A DNA stretch of 64,000 nt from JAGNLM01 sp964439835. Its GTDB lineage: Bacteria; Pseudomonadota; Gammaproteobacteria; JAABTG01. The translations under genes were made by a program, and so were the position numbers. Position 1 is the stretch's first letter; each line of letters opens with the position of its first letter. The notes under the pieces are model-generated. The model did not search any database. It was not told the DNA's origin and was given only the letters and a program-made list of their open reading frames with translations. Location: assembly GCA_964439835.1 (NCBI GenBank), contig CAYTPQ010000008.1, positions 23,481 to 87,480 of the forward strand, written 5' to 3'. Positions 28,180-37,134 of the stretch are shown here, in pieces.

Positions 28180-28578
28180 ATGGCCAGCGAACTCTCTGCC
28201 GAACAGCTGACGGAGCTGAAGGACCGGTTGCGGCGGCAGTTCGACGAACTGCGGGAGGAGGTTCGACGCGAGCTCCTCAATGCGGACGCCGAGCGCTTTC
28301 TCGACCTGGCGGGGCGCGTCCACGACCCCGGGGACGAGTCGGTCGCGGACCTGCTGGTGGACCTGGGGCTGGCGGTGATCGACCGCCACATCGACGCCAT
28401 CCGCGCGACCGAGGCGGCAATCCTTCGCGTGCGGCGCGGAACCTACGGCACCTGCGTCGACTGTGGCGGCGCCATTGGCTACGAGCGGCTCGCCACCGAG
28501 CCGAGCGCCAGTCGCTGCGTGGACTGCCAGCGGCTACGCGAGCACGGCTTCGTGCAACCCGGCCACGCGACGCTCTGA
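28180..28578 (+). CDS. TraR/DksA family zinc-finger transcriptional regulator
   Basis: A 132-residue protein with an N-terminal coiled coil (about residues 5-90) and a C-terminal C4 zinc finger, CVDCGGAIGYERL then SRCVDCQRL. DksA proteins enter the RNA polymerase secondary channel and modulate initiation with ppGpp. It is shorter than E. coli DksA (151) and I do not see the DxxDxA coil-tip motif, so it is a paralogue rather than DksA itself. The ATG at 28180 is the family start. Its promoter would lie in the DnaA-box-rich region upstream. Confidence 0.85.
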   Translation: MASELSAEQLTELKDRLRRQFDELREEVRRELLNADAERFLDLAGRVHDPGDESVADLLVDLGLAVIDRHIDAIRATEAAILRVRRGTYGTCVDCGGAIGYERLATEPSASRCVDCQRLREHGFVQPGHATL

Positions 28579-28596
28579 GGCGCCGGGCGCCCTGGG

Positions 28597-29232
28597 CTAC
28601 TCCGGGTAGGTGACGCCGCAGCCCCCGTGACCGCAGTAGCCCCGCGGATTCTTCGCGAGATACTGCTGGTGGTACTCCTCGGCGAAGAAAAACTCCGGTG
28701 CGTCGCGGACCTCGGTCGTGATCGCCCCGAAGCCGCGGTCGGTGAGGGCGGCCTGGAACGCCGCCAGGGACGCGAGCGCTGACGCCCGCTGGGACTCGCC
28801 GTAGGTGTAGACGCCGGACCGGTACTGGGTTCCGACGTCGTTGCCCTGGCGCATCCCCTGGGTCGGGTCGTGGCCCTCCCAGAACGCCCGCAGCAGCCGC
28901 TCGTAGGTAACCTGCCGCGGGTCGAACACGACCCGCACGACCTCGTTGTGACCGGTCCGGCCGGAGCAGACCTCCTCGTAAGTCGGGTTAGGGGTGTAGC
29001 CGCCCGCGTAGCCCACCGCGGTGCTGAACACCGCCGGGATCTGCCAGAAGGCGCGCTCCGCCCCCCAGAAGCAGCCCATGCCGAACATTGCCAGCTGCAT
29101 GCCTTGCGGGTACGGGGGCGCCAGCGGGTTGCCGTTGACGGCGTGGCGCCCCGGTTGCCAAAGGGGCTGCGACCGCCCCGGCAAGGCGGTCTCGGGGGAT
29201 GGCATGGTGACCTTGCGCTCGCGCCAGAACAC
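28597..29232 (-). CDS. msrA: Peptide-methionine (S)-S-oxide reductase MsrA
   Basis: A 211-residue enzyme repairing methionine-S-sulfoxide. The catalytic motif GCFWGAER (Cys54) is followed by VGYAGG, YEEVCSGRTGHNEVV and EEYHQQYL, and the tail GYCGHGGCGVTYPE carries resolving cysteines. The start lies 4 nt after the rpoH stop on the same strand, so it is likely cotranscribed with the heat-shock sigma gene, a sensible pairing for oxidative protein damage. Confidence 0.95.
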   Translation of the reverse strand: MFWRERKVTMPSPETALPGRSQPLWQPGRHAVNGNPLAPPYPQGMQLAMFGMGCFWGAERAFWQIPAVFSTAVGYAGGYTPNPTYEEVCSGRTGHNEVVRVVFDPRQVTYERLLRAFWEGHDPTQGMRQGNDVGTQYRSGVYTYGESQRASALASLAAFQAALTDRGFGAITTEVRDAPEFFFAEEYHQQYLAKNPRGYCGHGGCGVTYPE

Positions 29233-29236
29233 GCGC

Positions 29237-30088
29237 TCAGTCGGCCAGGTCGGCCCTCAGCCTGCGGAAGGCGTTCGCCTCCAGCTGCCGGATGCGCTCG
29301 GCGGACACCCGGTAGTGGTCGGCCAGGTCCTGGAGCGTGACGCGCTCGTCGGTGAGCCAGCGCCGCTCCAGGATGTCCCGGCTGCGTTCGTCCAGCCGGC
29401 CGAGCGCCTGGCGCAAGCGGGCGCTCGTGCGCGCCTCCCACTCGTCCTCCTCCACGCGAGCCGCCGGGTCGAAGCGCGAGTCTTCCAGGTAGGCGATGGG
29501 CGCGCGGGACTCGTGGCCGTCGTCGCCGTCCGGCGAGCCGTCCAGGCCCGCGTCGGTGGCGCTCAGTCGCTGCTCCATCTCGACCACGGTCTCCGCCGGC
29601 ACGTCCAGGTCCCGGGCGACCGCCTCGACCTCCTCCCGGCTCATCCAGCCCAGCCGCTTCTTGGCGCTGCGCAGGTTGAAGAAGAGTTTGCGCTGGGCCT
29701 TGGTCGTCGCCACCTTGACGATGCGCCAGTTGCGCAGGATGTATTCGTGGATCTCCGCCCGGATCCAGTGCACGGCGAACGAGACCAGGCGCACGCCGAG
29801 GTCGGGGTCGAAGCGCTTGACGGCCTTCATCAGCCCCACGTTGCCTTCCTGGATCAGGTCGGCCTGCGGCAAGCCGTACCCCTTGTAGCCACGGGCGACG
29901 TGAACCACGAAGCGCAGGTGTGACATGACCAGGGCGCGGGCCGCGTCCAGGTCGTTGTCGCGCCGGTAGCGCTCGGCGAGCTCGCGCTCTTCCTCCGCGC
30001 TGACCATCGGGATGCGGGCGACGGCCTGCTCGTAGCCTTCGGGGCTGCCTACGGGAAGGGCCATCGCGAGCGTCAGTGCCTTGGTCAT
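29237..30088 (-). CDS. rpoH: RNA polymerase heat-shock sigma factor RpoH (sigma-32)
   Basis: A 283-residue group 3-type sigma factor. Region 2 is typical (SHLRFVVHVARGYKGYGLPQADLIQEGN) and is followed by the RpoH-box QRKLFFNLR that is diagnostic of sigma-32. Region 4 (LQDLADHYRVSAERIRQLE) ends the protein. It is downstream of ftsE-ftsX in the same orientation with a 94-bp gap, the standard ftsY-ftsE-ftsX-rpoH series. No clear heat-shock promoter or thermosensor is visible in that gap. Confidence 0.96.
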   Translation of the reverse strand: MTKALTLAMALPVGSPEGYEQAVARIPMVSAEEERELAERYRRDNDLDAARALVMSHLRFVVHVARGYKGYGLPQADLIQEGNVGLMKAVKRFDPDLGVRLVSFAVHWIRAEIHEYILRNWRIVKVATTKAQRKLFFNLRSAKKRLGWMSREEVEAVARDLDVPAETVVEMEQRLSATDAGLDGSPDGDDGHESRAPIAYLEDSRFDPAARVEEDEWEARTSARLRQALGRLDERSRDILERRWLTDERVTLQDLADHYRVSAERIRQLEANAFRRLRADLAD

Positions 30089-30182
30089 GGTGTCCCTGGA
30101 GGTTTCCTCGTCTGGTACAAATTTAGCAGTCCCGGCGTTAGAGTGCCAGCCAGTCCCGGAGTTTCCCGGGCCTGCTCGTGAG

Positions 30183-31151
30183 CTAGGGCGTCAGCGCCCG
30201 CAGGTACCGGCCGACCGCGAGCCAGGCGCCGGACAGACCCAGGGTCCCACCGCCGAGGACCAGCGCCCCCGCCGTTTCGAAGCCGAGCCCCTGGAGGCGG
30301 AAGTCGCTCCCGTACAGACCGGCCAGGTGCGCAACCGGACCGGCCAGGGCGAGCCCGACGCCCGCCAGGCAGAGCCAGGCGGCCATTCCCCCAAGCAGCC
30401 CGTACCACAAGCCGGTGTACAAGAACGGCCGGCGCACGAAGGCGTCGGTCGCCCCGAACAGCTTGGCGATCTCAATCTCGGCCCGCCGGCCCTGAATGGT
30501 CATGCGGGTCGTGTTCGCGACCACCAGCAGGACCGCTAGCCCCAGGGCTGCCGCGAGGATCGCCGCCGTGCGCTCGCCGAGGCCCATGATGGCCTGGAGC
30601 CGCCGCACCCACTGCAGGTCGAACTGGGCCCCGTCCGCCTCGGGCAGCCCGGCCAGACGGTCGACCAGCGTTCCCGAGGTCTCCTCGCCGGGCGCGGGCC
30701 GGGGGCGTACCAGAAGCACTGCCGGCAGTGGGTTCGACTCCAGCCCGTCGACCAGGTCGCCGAGTCCCGAGATGGCGCGGTACTCCGCCAGGGCCTCCGC
30801 GCGGGTCAGCACCCGGACCGACTCCACCTCCGGCCAGCGGCCGACCGCCTCACCGAGCGCCGCGGCCCGGCGGTCGTCGACCTCCACTTTCAGGAACACC
30901 GAGACCTGGGTCGATCGGTCCCAGCCGGCGAGGACCGTGCGCACGTTCGCGACCCCCACGTAGAGTGCCGCCGGCAAGGCCAGCGCGACGCCGATCAGGA
31001 GCACCGTCGCCAGGGTCGACCCGGGCGCCCGGCTGAGTTGCCCGAGCGCCGACAGCCCCACCTGGGCGTGCCGGGTGAGCCAGGACGAGAAGCGCCCGCG
31101 CAGACCCGCGAACAGGCCCTCGCTGCGGCCTCGCCTCGCCGGGCGGCTCAT
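30183..31151 (-). CDS. ftsX: Cell division ABC-type protein FtsX
   Basis: A 322-residue four-span membrane protein that couples FtsE ATPase activity to periplasmic amidase activation at the septum. The N-terminal cytoplasmic tail is followed by span 1 (LATVLLIGVALALPAALYVG), the extracellular domain with STQVSVFLK, and three C-terminal spans. The start at 31151 overlaps the ftsE stop by 4 bp. Confidence 0.93.
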   Translation of the reverse strand: MSRPARRGRSEGLFAGLRGRFSSWLTRHAQVGLSALGQLSRAPGSTLATVLLIGVALALPAALYVGVANVRTVLAGWDRSTQVSVFLKVEVDDRRAAALGEAVGRWPEVESVRVLTRAEALAEYRAISGLGDLVDGLESNPLPAVLLVRPRPAPGEETSGTLVDRLAGLPEADGAQFDLQWVRRLQAIMGLGERTAAILAAALGLAVLLVVANTTRMTIQGRRAEIEIAKLFGATDAFVRRPFLYTGLWYGLLGGMAAWLCLAGVGLALAGPVAHLAGLYGSDFRLQGLGFETAGALVLGGGTLGLSGAWLAVGRYLRALTP

Positions 31152-31822
31152 GCGGGCACGGCGGCCGAGTCGGCGACCAGGCGGCCCGAGTGCAAGGACA
31201 GGATCCGCTTGCCCATCTGGCGGATCAGGTCCAGGTCGTGACTGGCGATGAGCACCGTCACCCCGACCTGGTGGAAGCGCTCGAACAGCCGCATCACCTC
31301 GCGGGAGAGCTCCGGGTCAAGGTTGCCCGTGGGCTCGTCGGCGAGCAGCACCGCCGGCCGGTTCACCACCGCCCGCGCGATCCCCACCCGCTGCTGCTCC
31401 CCCCCGGAGAGGGCCTCCGGCAGCTGGCGCTCCTTGCCGAGAAGCCCCACCGTGTCGAGGGCCGCGCGCACGCGGCGGCCGGTCTCCCGGTGGCCGTACC
31501 CGGCGATCACCAGGGGCAGCGCCACGTTGTCGAAGACCGTGCGATCGGGCAGCAGCCGGTGGTCCTGAAAGGTGATGCCGATCCGCCGGCGGTAGTACGG
31601 CACCCGGTGGGGGCGGAGCTTGCCCAGGTTCTGCCCGCCGACGAGCACCTGCCCCTGGGTGCAGCGCTCGACCAGCGCCACCAGCCTGAGGAGGGTGCTC
31701 TTGCCGGCCCCCGAGTGCCCGGTCACGAACACCATCTCGCCCGCGTCCACGTGCAGGCTCACGTGGGACAAGGCCTGGTGGCCGTTGGGGTAGCTCTTGC
31801 TGACGTCGTCGAAGGTGATCAC
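31148..31822 (-). CDS. ftsE: Cell division ATP-binding protein FtsE
   Basis: A 224-residue ABC ATPase partner of FtsX at the divisome. Walker A GHSGAGKSTLL, signature ALSGGEQQRVGIARAV and Walker B VLLADEPTGNLD are intact, as is the H-loop ASHDLDLI. ITFDDVSKSYPNGHQAL at the N-terminus is typical of FtsE. It is 106 bp downstream of ftsY. Confidence 0.95.
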   Translation of the reverse strand: MITFDDVSKSYPNGHQALSHVSLHVDAGEMVFVTGHSGAGKSTLLRLVALVERCTQGQVLVGGQNLGKLRPHRVPYYRRRIGITFQDHRLLPDRTVFDNVALPLVIAGYGHRETGRRVRAALDTVGLLGKERQLPEALSGGEQQRVGIARAVVNRPAVLLADEPTGNLDPELSREVMRLFERFHQVGVTVLIASHDLDLIRQMGKRILSLHSGRLVADSAAVPA

Positions 31823-31928
31823 GGGGCGACGGCACCCGTGAGCGGCGGCCCGGCCAGGTTCCCGCCCTCGCGCGGCAAGGTCCCGGCAGCTGCGCGGCCC
31901 GTCTCGACAACCGGTTCCGACAAGTTCT

Positions 31929-32900
31929 TCAATGCGCCAGCAGGGCGTCGACGAACGCCTCGGCGTCGAAGGGCCGGAGGTCGTCCACGCCCTCGCCGAC
32001 CCCGATGAAGCGGATCGGCAGGCCCAGCTCGCGGGCGATGGCGAAGACGATCCCGCCCTTGGCGGTGCCGTCCAGCTTGGTCAGGGCGAGACCCGTCACC
32101 TGGACCGCGCCCTGGAAGTGCCGGGCCTGTGCCAGGGCATTCTGGCCGGTGCCCGCGTCCAGGACCAGCAGCACCTCGTGGGGTGCGCTGGGGTCCACCT
32201 TGCCGAGGACCCGGCGGACCTTCTTGAGCTCCTCCATCAGCGGCTCCCGGGTGTGCAGCCGGCCGGCGGTGTCGGCGAGGAGCACGTCCGCGTGCCGCGC
32301 GCGTGCGGCCTGGAGGGCGTCGTAGACGACCGAGGCGGCGTCGGCGCCGGTCTTCTGGGCAATCACGGGCGCCTGGACCCGCTCGCCCCAGCGCTGCAGC
32401 TGCTCGACGGCCGCTGCCCGGAAGGTGTCCCCCGCCGCCAGCACGACCGAGAGGCCGTCGGCTCGCATCTGGTGGGCCAGTTTGCCGATGGTGGTGGTCT
32501 TGCCGGAGCCGTTCACCCCGACCACCAGCACCACGAAGGTGCCCTCCCGGTCCGCCGGGATCGCAAGCGGCTGCGCCGCCGGGCGCAGGACCGCCACCAT
32601 GTCCTCGCGCAGGGCGCGGTACAGGGTCTCGGCGTCGCCCAGCTCGCGACGCGCGACCTGGGCGGTCAGGCGTGCGACGATGTCACGGGTCGCCTCGACG
32701 CCCACGTCCGCCGTGAGCAGCACCGTCTCGATCTCGTCCAGCAGGTCGGCGTCGATGGCCCGCCGCCCGAGCACGAGCGCGGCGAGCTTCTCCGTGAGGC
32801 CGGCGCGGGTCTTCTGCAGGCCCTGACGCAGGCGGGACAGCAGACCGGGCCGGCCGGCCTCTGCCGACGGGGCCGACGGGTCACGGCGGGACAGGAACAT
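31929..32900 (-). CDS. ftsY: Signal recognition particle receptor FtsY
   Basis: A 323-residue SRP GTPase that docks ribosome-nascent chains at the membrane. The N-terminal acidic A domain is almost absent (about 25 residues), so only the NG domains remain. The GTPase motifs are VVGVNGSGKTTTIGKLA, LADTAGRL and TKLDGTAKGG, with FIGVGEGVDDLRPFD at the end. It is first in the ftsY-ftsE-ftsX-rpoH unit and divergent from the M16 peptidases. Confidence 0.95.
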   Translation of the reverse strand: MFLSRRDPSAPSAEAGRPGLLSRLRQGLQKTRAGLTEKLAALVLGRRAIDADLLDEIETVLLTADVGVEATRDIVARLTAQVARRELGDAETLYRALREDMVAVLRPAAQPLAIPADREGTFVVLVVGVNGSGKTTTIGKLAHQMRADGLSVVLAAGDTFRAAAVEQLQRWGERVQAPVIAQKTGADAASVVYDALQAARARHADVLLADTAGRLHTREPLMEELKKVRRVLGKVDPSAPHEVLLVLDAGTGQNALAQARHFQGAVQVTGLALTKLDGTAKGGIVFAIARELGLPIRFIGVGEGVDDLRPFDAEAFVDALLAH

Positions 32901-32960
32901 GTGGGGTCTCTCGGGGTCTCACGGCCAGTCAATGCTAGCACCTCCGGGTGAACGGAACCG

Positions 32961-34361
32961 ATGAGCGACAGACACGCGGTGCGCAGGATGGTGGCGGTCG
33001 GAGTGCTCGGCGCGGTGCTGGCGGCGCCGGCCGCTGCCGAGAGCCGGGTGCAGGAGTTCGTGCTGGACAACGGCCTGCGGGTGCTCGTCAAGCCCGACCG
33101 GCGCGCCCCCGTGGTCGTCTCTCAGATCTGGTACCGGGTCGGCTCCAGCTACGAGCACGACGGCATCACCGGCATCAGCCACATGCTCGAGCACATGATG
33201 TTCAAAGGCACGGAAACCCTCGGCCCCGGCGAGTTCTCGCGCGTGATCGCGGCCGAGGGCGGGCGGGAGAACGCCTTCACCGGCCAGGACTACACCGCGT
33301 ACTTCCAGCACCTCGCGGCTGATCGCCTGGAGGTCAGCTTCCGGCTCGAGGCCGACCGGATGGCGAGCCTCCGGCTGCGGGAGGAGGACTTCCTCAAGGA
33401 GCGGGAGGTCGTCTCGGAGGAGCGCCGCCTGCGCACCGAGGACCAGCCGGACGCCCTGACCTACGAGACGTTCCAGGCCACGGCCTACCAGACGAGCCCC
33501 TACCGGCACCCGGTCATCGGCTGGATGGCGGACATCGAGGGCTACACCCTGCAGGACCTGACCGACTGGTACCGGCGTTGGTACGCCCCCAACAACGCGA
33601 CGCTGGTGGTGGTCGGCGACGTCGACCCCGAGGCGGTGCGGGCCCTGGCGCAGAAGCACTTCGGCCCGATCCCCGCGGCCGAGGTGCGGCCTGCCAAGCC
33701 GCGGCCGGAGGTGGAGCAGGCCGGGTTGCGGCGGGTCGTCGTCGAAGCCCCGGCGAAGCTCCCGTATCTGGTCCTGGGCTACAAGGCGCCGACCGCGACG
33801 GACGCCGCCGAGGCCTGGGAGCCTTACGCCCTGGACGTGCTGGCGGCGGTGCTGGGCGGCGATGACAGCTCCCGCCTGCAGCGCCGGCTGGTGCGGGGCG
33901 AGGAGATCGCCGCGGACGTCGGGGCCAGCTATGACCCCTTCGACCGCATGACGACGCTCTTCACGCTCGCCGCGACGCCGAGCGAGGGGCGGCCGGTGGC
34001 CGAGGTCGAGGCGAAGCTGCGCGAAGAGGTCCGCCGGCTCCAGGAGGAGCTCGTCGACCCGGCGGAGCTCGCGAAGGTGAAGAACCAGGTGGTCGCGTCG
34101 GACGTCTACCAGCTCGACTCCGTGATGGCGCAGGCGATGCGGCTCGGCCGGCTGGAGACGGTCGGGATCGGCTGGCGGGCCGGCGAGGAGTACGTCGCCC
34201 GGGTCCGGGCGGTCACGCCCGAGCAGCTGCAGGCGGTCGCCCGCAAGTACCTGGTCGATACGGCCCTGACGGTGGCACACCTGGAGCCCCGCCCCGTCGA
34301 AGGCGCGATCGCACGTTCCAACGCCGGCGCCGCGCCCAAAGGAGCCCCGCATGCCCGCTAG
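32961..34361 (+). CDS. M16 family zinc metallopeptidase, catalytic subunit
   Basis: A 466-residue periplasmic peptidase. A signal peptide spans residues 1-26 (MRRM-type basic start, VAVGVLGAVLAAPAAA). The inverted zinc motif HXXEH is H74-M-L-E77-H78, with the downstream glutamate region RENAFTGQDYTAYF and YETFQATAYQTSPYRHPVIG typical of the family. It partners the next gene, whose product lacks the zinc motif: such pairs form heterodimers like the mitochondrial processing peptidase. An ftsY-pair-rsmD order is common in gammaproteobacteria. Confidence 0.92.
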   Translation: MSDRHAVRRMVAVGVLGAVLAAPAAAESRVQEFVLDNGLRVLVKPDRRAPVVVSQIWYRVGSSYEHDGITGISHMLEHMMFKGTETLGPGEFSRVIAAEGGRENAFTGQDYTAYFQHLAADRLEVSFRLEADRMASLRLREEDFLKEREVVSEERRLRTEDQPDALTYETFQATAYQTSPYRHPVIGWMADIEGYTLQDLTDWYRRWYAPNNATLVVVGDVDPEAVRALAQKHFGPIPAAEVRPAKPRPEVEQAGLRRVVVEAPAKLPYLVLGYKAPTATDAAEAWEPYALDVLAAVLGGDDSSRLQRRLVRGEEIAADVGASYDPFDRMTTLFTLAATPSEGRPVAEVEAKLREEVRRLQEELVDPAELAKVKNQVVASDVYQLDSVMAQAMRLGRLETVGIGWRAGEEYVARVRAVTPEQLQAVARKYLVDTALTVAHLEPRPVEGAIARSNAGAAPKGAPHAR

Positions 34362-35685
34362 ACTCGCCGTCCTGCTGATCGCCGCCCTCAGCCTCCCTGC
34401 GCAGGCCCTGCCTACGATCTCGACCTGGCAGACGGGCAACGGGGCCCGGGTCCTGTTCGTCGAGGCGCGCGAGCTTCCGATCGTCGACGTCAGCGTCATC
34501 TTCGACGCCGCGGGGGCGCGGGATGCCGGCCGGCCCGGCCTCGCCCGCTTGACCAACTCCCTCCTCTCCGAGGGCGCCGCCGGCCTCTCGGCCGACGCCA
34601 TCGCCGAGCGCTTCGCGGGGCTCGGCGCGAACTTCGGCACAGCCTCCCAGCGCGATATGGCGAGCATCGAGCTGCGCACGCTAAGTGACTCCGCCACGCT
34701 CGGTGCGGCCCTGGAGCTGGCCGCGGCCGTCGTCACCCGCCCGGACTTCCCGGCCGACGCCGTCGAGCGGGTCCGGGCCCAGATGCTGGTGGCCCTGCGA
34801 CAGGTCGAGCAGTCGCCCGACGACCTGGTCGAGCGGGAGCTCTTCCGGCGCCTCTACGGTGAGCACCCCTATGCCTCGCCGCCCGAGGGCACGGTGGCGG
34901 CGGTGACCGCCCTGACCCGCGAGGACGTGCGGGGCTTCCACGCCCGCTACTACGTCGGACGGAACGCGGTGGTCTCGATCGTCGGCGACCTGGACCGGGC
35001 CGCCGCAGAGCGCCTGGCCGAGACATTGGTGGGGGCCCTTCCGGCCGGGGAGCCGGCGCCCCCGCTGCCGCCGGTGAAGCGGCTCGCGGCCGCCGACACG
35101 GTCACCCGCGAGTACCCCTCGACCCAGACCCACGTGCGGATCGGCGACGCCACCGTCACCCGTGTCGACCCGGACTACTTCCCCCTGTTCGTCGGCAATC
35201 ACGCCCTCGGCGGCAGCGGGCTGGTCTCGCTCCTCGCCGAGGAGGTGCGGGAGAAGCGCGGGCTGTCCTACAGCGTGTACAGCGCGCTTGCCCCCATGCG
35301 CGCGCCCGGCCCCTTCTTCGTCGGGCTGCAGACGCGCAACGAGCAGGCCGGCGAGGCCCTGTCGGTCGCCCTCGCCACCTTGAGGCGCTTCATCGAAGAG
35401 GGGCCGACCGAGCAGGAGCTCGACGCCGCCAAGCGCAACATCACCGGCGGCTTCGCCCTGCGGCTCGACAGCAATAAGAAGGTCCTCAGTCAGATCGCCT
35501 CGATCGGCTTCTACGGCCTGCCCCTCGACTACCTCGCGACCTACACCGATAAGGTGCGCGCGGTGACTCGGGAATCGGTCCGGGAGGCCTTCCGCCGGCA
35601 CGTCGACCCGGACCGGCTGCTGACGGTGCTGGTCGGCAAGCCCGTAGCGGCGGGGGTGGCGAGCGCGCCGGCCGCCAGCCCGTGA
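34351..35685 (+). CDS. M16 family peptidase-like protein, non-catalytic subunit
   Basis: A 444-residue M16 homologue with a signal peptide (MPARLAVLLIAALSLPAQA). The position that would hold HXXEH reads RLTNSLLSEG, so zinc binding is lost. The C-terminal substrate-binding half is preserved (VREKRGLSYSVYSALAPMRAPGPFFV). It overlaps the upstream catalytic gene by 11 bp in another frame, which supports a 1:1 partnership. The substrate is unknown. Confidence 0.9.
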   Translation: MPARLAVLLIAALSLPAQALPTISTWQTGNGARVLFVEARELPIVDVSVIFDAAGARDAGRPGLARLTNSLLSEGAAGLSADAIAERFAGLGANFGTASQRDMASIELRTLSDSATLGAALELAAAVVTRPDFPADAVERVRAQMLVALRQVEQSPDDLVERELFRRLYGEHPYASPPEGTVAAVTALTREDVRGFHARYYVGRNAVVSIVGDLDRAAAERLAETLVGALPAGEPAPPLPPVKRLAAADTVTREYPSTQTHVRIGDATVTRVDPDYFPLFVGNHALGGSGLVSLLAEEVREKRGLSYSVYSALAPMRAPGPFFVGLQTRNEQAGEALSVALATLRRFIEEGPTEQELDAAKRNITGGFALRLDSNKKVLSQIASIGFYGLPLDYLATYTDKVRAVTRESVREAFRRHVDPDRLLTVLVGKPVAAGVASAPAASP

Positions 35686-36266
35686 GCCCCGCCCGCCCGG
35701 GGCGGGTCCGGATCATCGCCGGCCGCTGGCGCGGGCGCCGGCTGCCGGTGCCCGACCTCCCGGGTCTGCGACCGACCCCCGACCGGGTCCGGGAGACGCT
35801 CTTCAACTGGCTCGCCCCGTGGGTCGAAGGGGCGGCGTGCCTGGACCTCTTCGCCGGCACCGGCGCCCTGGGGCTCGAGGCCGCGTCCCGCGGTGCCCGG
35901 CGCGTCGTCATGGTCGACGAGAGCGACCGGGTGGCGGCGGGTCTACGGGAGCGGGTCACGGAACTGGGCGCCCGGGGGGTGGAGGTCCATCGGGCCGAGG
36001 GCCTGGCCTGGCTTCGCCGGGCGAATGAGCGCTTCGACGTCGTGTTCCTGGACCCACCGTTCCGCCACGGGCTGATCCCGCCCGCCTGTGCCCTGCTGGA
36101 GGAACGGGAGCTGCTCGTGGCCGGTGGGTACGCCTACCTGGAGGCGGAGGGGACCGTGGAGCCAGGGGCCCTGCCGCCCGGCTGGGAGCTGGTGCGTAGC
36201 GGCAGGGCGGGCGACGTGCGGTACCATCTGGCGCGGCGTGCCGGCCCACCGACCGCGGCCGCCTGA
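35682..36266 (+). CDS. rsmD: 16S rRNA (guanine966-N2)-methyltransferase RsmD
   Basis: A 194-residue SAM methyltransferase that modifies G966 in the 30S subunit. It has the N-terminal RIIAGRWRGRRLPVPD, RPTPDRVRETLFNWL, SAM motif CLDLFAGTGALGLEAASRGA and catalytic DPPF. The GTG start at 35682 overlaps the peptidase stop by 4 bp. Linked to coaD as usual. Confidence 0.94.
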   Translation: MSPARPGRVRIIAGRWRGRRLPVPDLPGLRPTPDRVRETLFNWLAPWVEGAACLDLFAGTGALGLEAASRGARRVVMVDESDRVAAGLRERVTELGARGVEVHRAEGLAWLRRANERFDVVFLDPPFRHGLIPPACALLEERELLVAGGYAYLEAEGTVEPGALPPGWELVRSGRAGDVRYHLARRAGPPTAAA

Positions 36267-36278
36267 GGAGGGACCCCG

Positions 36279-36773
36279 ATGCCGCTCACCGTCGTCTACC
36301 CCGGCACCTTCGACCCGATCACCAACGGCCACTGCGACCTGATCGACCGGGCCTCGCGGCTGTTCGAGCGCGTGGTGGTGGGCGTGGCCGCCAGCACCCA
36401 CAAGCAGCCGTTCTTTCCCATCGACGAGCGCCTGGCCCTGGTGGCCCAGGCCGTGCCGACCCACTCGAACGTGGTGGTCCAGCGGCTCGATGGCCTGCTC
36501 GTGGACTTCGTGGAGGCCCAGGGCGCCTCCGTCATCCTGCGGGGGCTGCGCGCGGTGTCGGACTTCGAGTACGAGTTTCAGCTCGCCAGCATGAACCGGC
36601 GTCTGTTGCCGACCGTTGAGACCCTGTTCCTCACCCCGGCGGAGCAGTTCGGCTTCATCTCCTCCACCCTGGTCCGCGAGGTGGCGGCCCTCGGCGGTGA
36701 CGTCAGCCCGTTCGTGCCGGAGCCGGTCGCCGCTGCCCTGAGCCGGCGGTTCGGGTACAATTCCCGACCGTAA
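36279..36773 (+). CDS. coaD: Phosphopantetheine adenylyltransferase CoaD
   Basis: A 164-residue nucleotidyltransferase making dephospho-CoA. The TxGH-type motif appears in YPGTFDPITNGHCDLI, RGLRAVSDFEYEFQLASMNR binds substrate, and FISSTLVREVA is the ISSTxVR motif. GAGG lies 7-9 nt upstream of the ATG. It is followed 22 bp later by the ferredoxin gene. Confidence 0.96.
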   Translation: MPLTVVYPGTFDPITNGHCDLIDRASRLFERVVVGVAASTHKQPFFPIDERLALVAQAVPTHSNVVVQRLDGLLVDFVEAQGASVILRGLRAVSDFEYEFQLASMNRRLLPTVETLFLTPAEQFGFISSTLVREVAALGGDVSPFVPEPVAAALSRRFGYNSRP

Positions 36774-36795
36774 AGGTCGGACAAGGTGCCTGGCG

Positions 36796-37044
36796 ATGGC
36801 CCTCCTGATCACCGAAGAGTGCATCAACTGCGACGTCTGCGAGCCGGAGTGCCCGAACCAGGCCATCTCCCAGGGCGAGGACTACTACGTCATCGACCCC
36901 AGCCGCTGCACCGAGTGCGTGGGGCACTTCGACTCCCCCCAGTGCATCGCGGTCTGCCCGGTGGAGTGCATCCACCCGGACCCCGCGTACCCCGAGACCC
37001 GGGACGAGCTCCTCCTGAAGTACCGTCGCCTGATCGCGCGCTAG
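36796..37044 (+). CDS. YfhL family 2[4Fe-4S] ferredoxin
   Basis: An 82-residue ferredoxin. Cluster 1 ligands are CINCDVCEPECPNQA. Cluster 2 is CTECVGHFDSPQCIAVCPVEC, with the inserted loop characteristic of YfhL-type ferredoxins. Its place directly after coaD is conserved in many gammaproteobacteria. The electron partner is unknown. Confidence 0.93.
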   Translation: MALLITEECINCDVCEPECPNQAISQGEDYYVIDPSRCTECVGHFDSPQCIAVCPVECIHPDPAYPETRDELLLKYRRLIAR

Positions 37045-37094
37045 CCTGCGGGCACGGTCACCTCGCCCGGGGCGCTACCCGGCGGGGCCGCACC

Positions 37095-37122
37095 CCGGCC
37101 GCAAGGCCGCAGAACGGGTTCT
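37095..37122. terminator. Possible bidirectional terminator hairpins
   Basis: Between the convergent ferredoxin and 301-residue genes there are two small hairpins: CGGCC-gcaa-GGCCG (37096-37109, GNRA loop) and AGAAC/GTTCT (37111-37122). No T run follows on either strand, so intrinsic termination is only a suggestion. Confidence 0.3.
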
Positions 37123-37134
37123 GTAGCGGGCGGC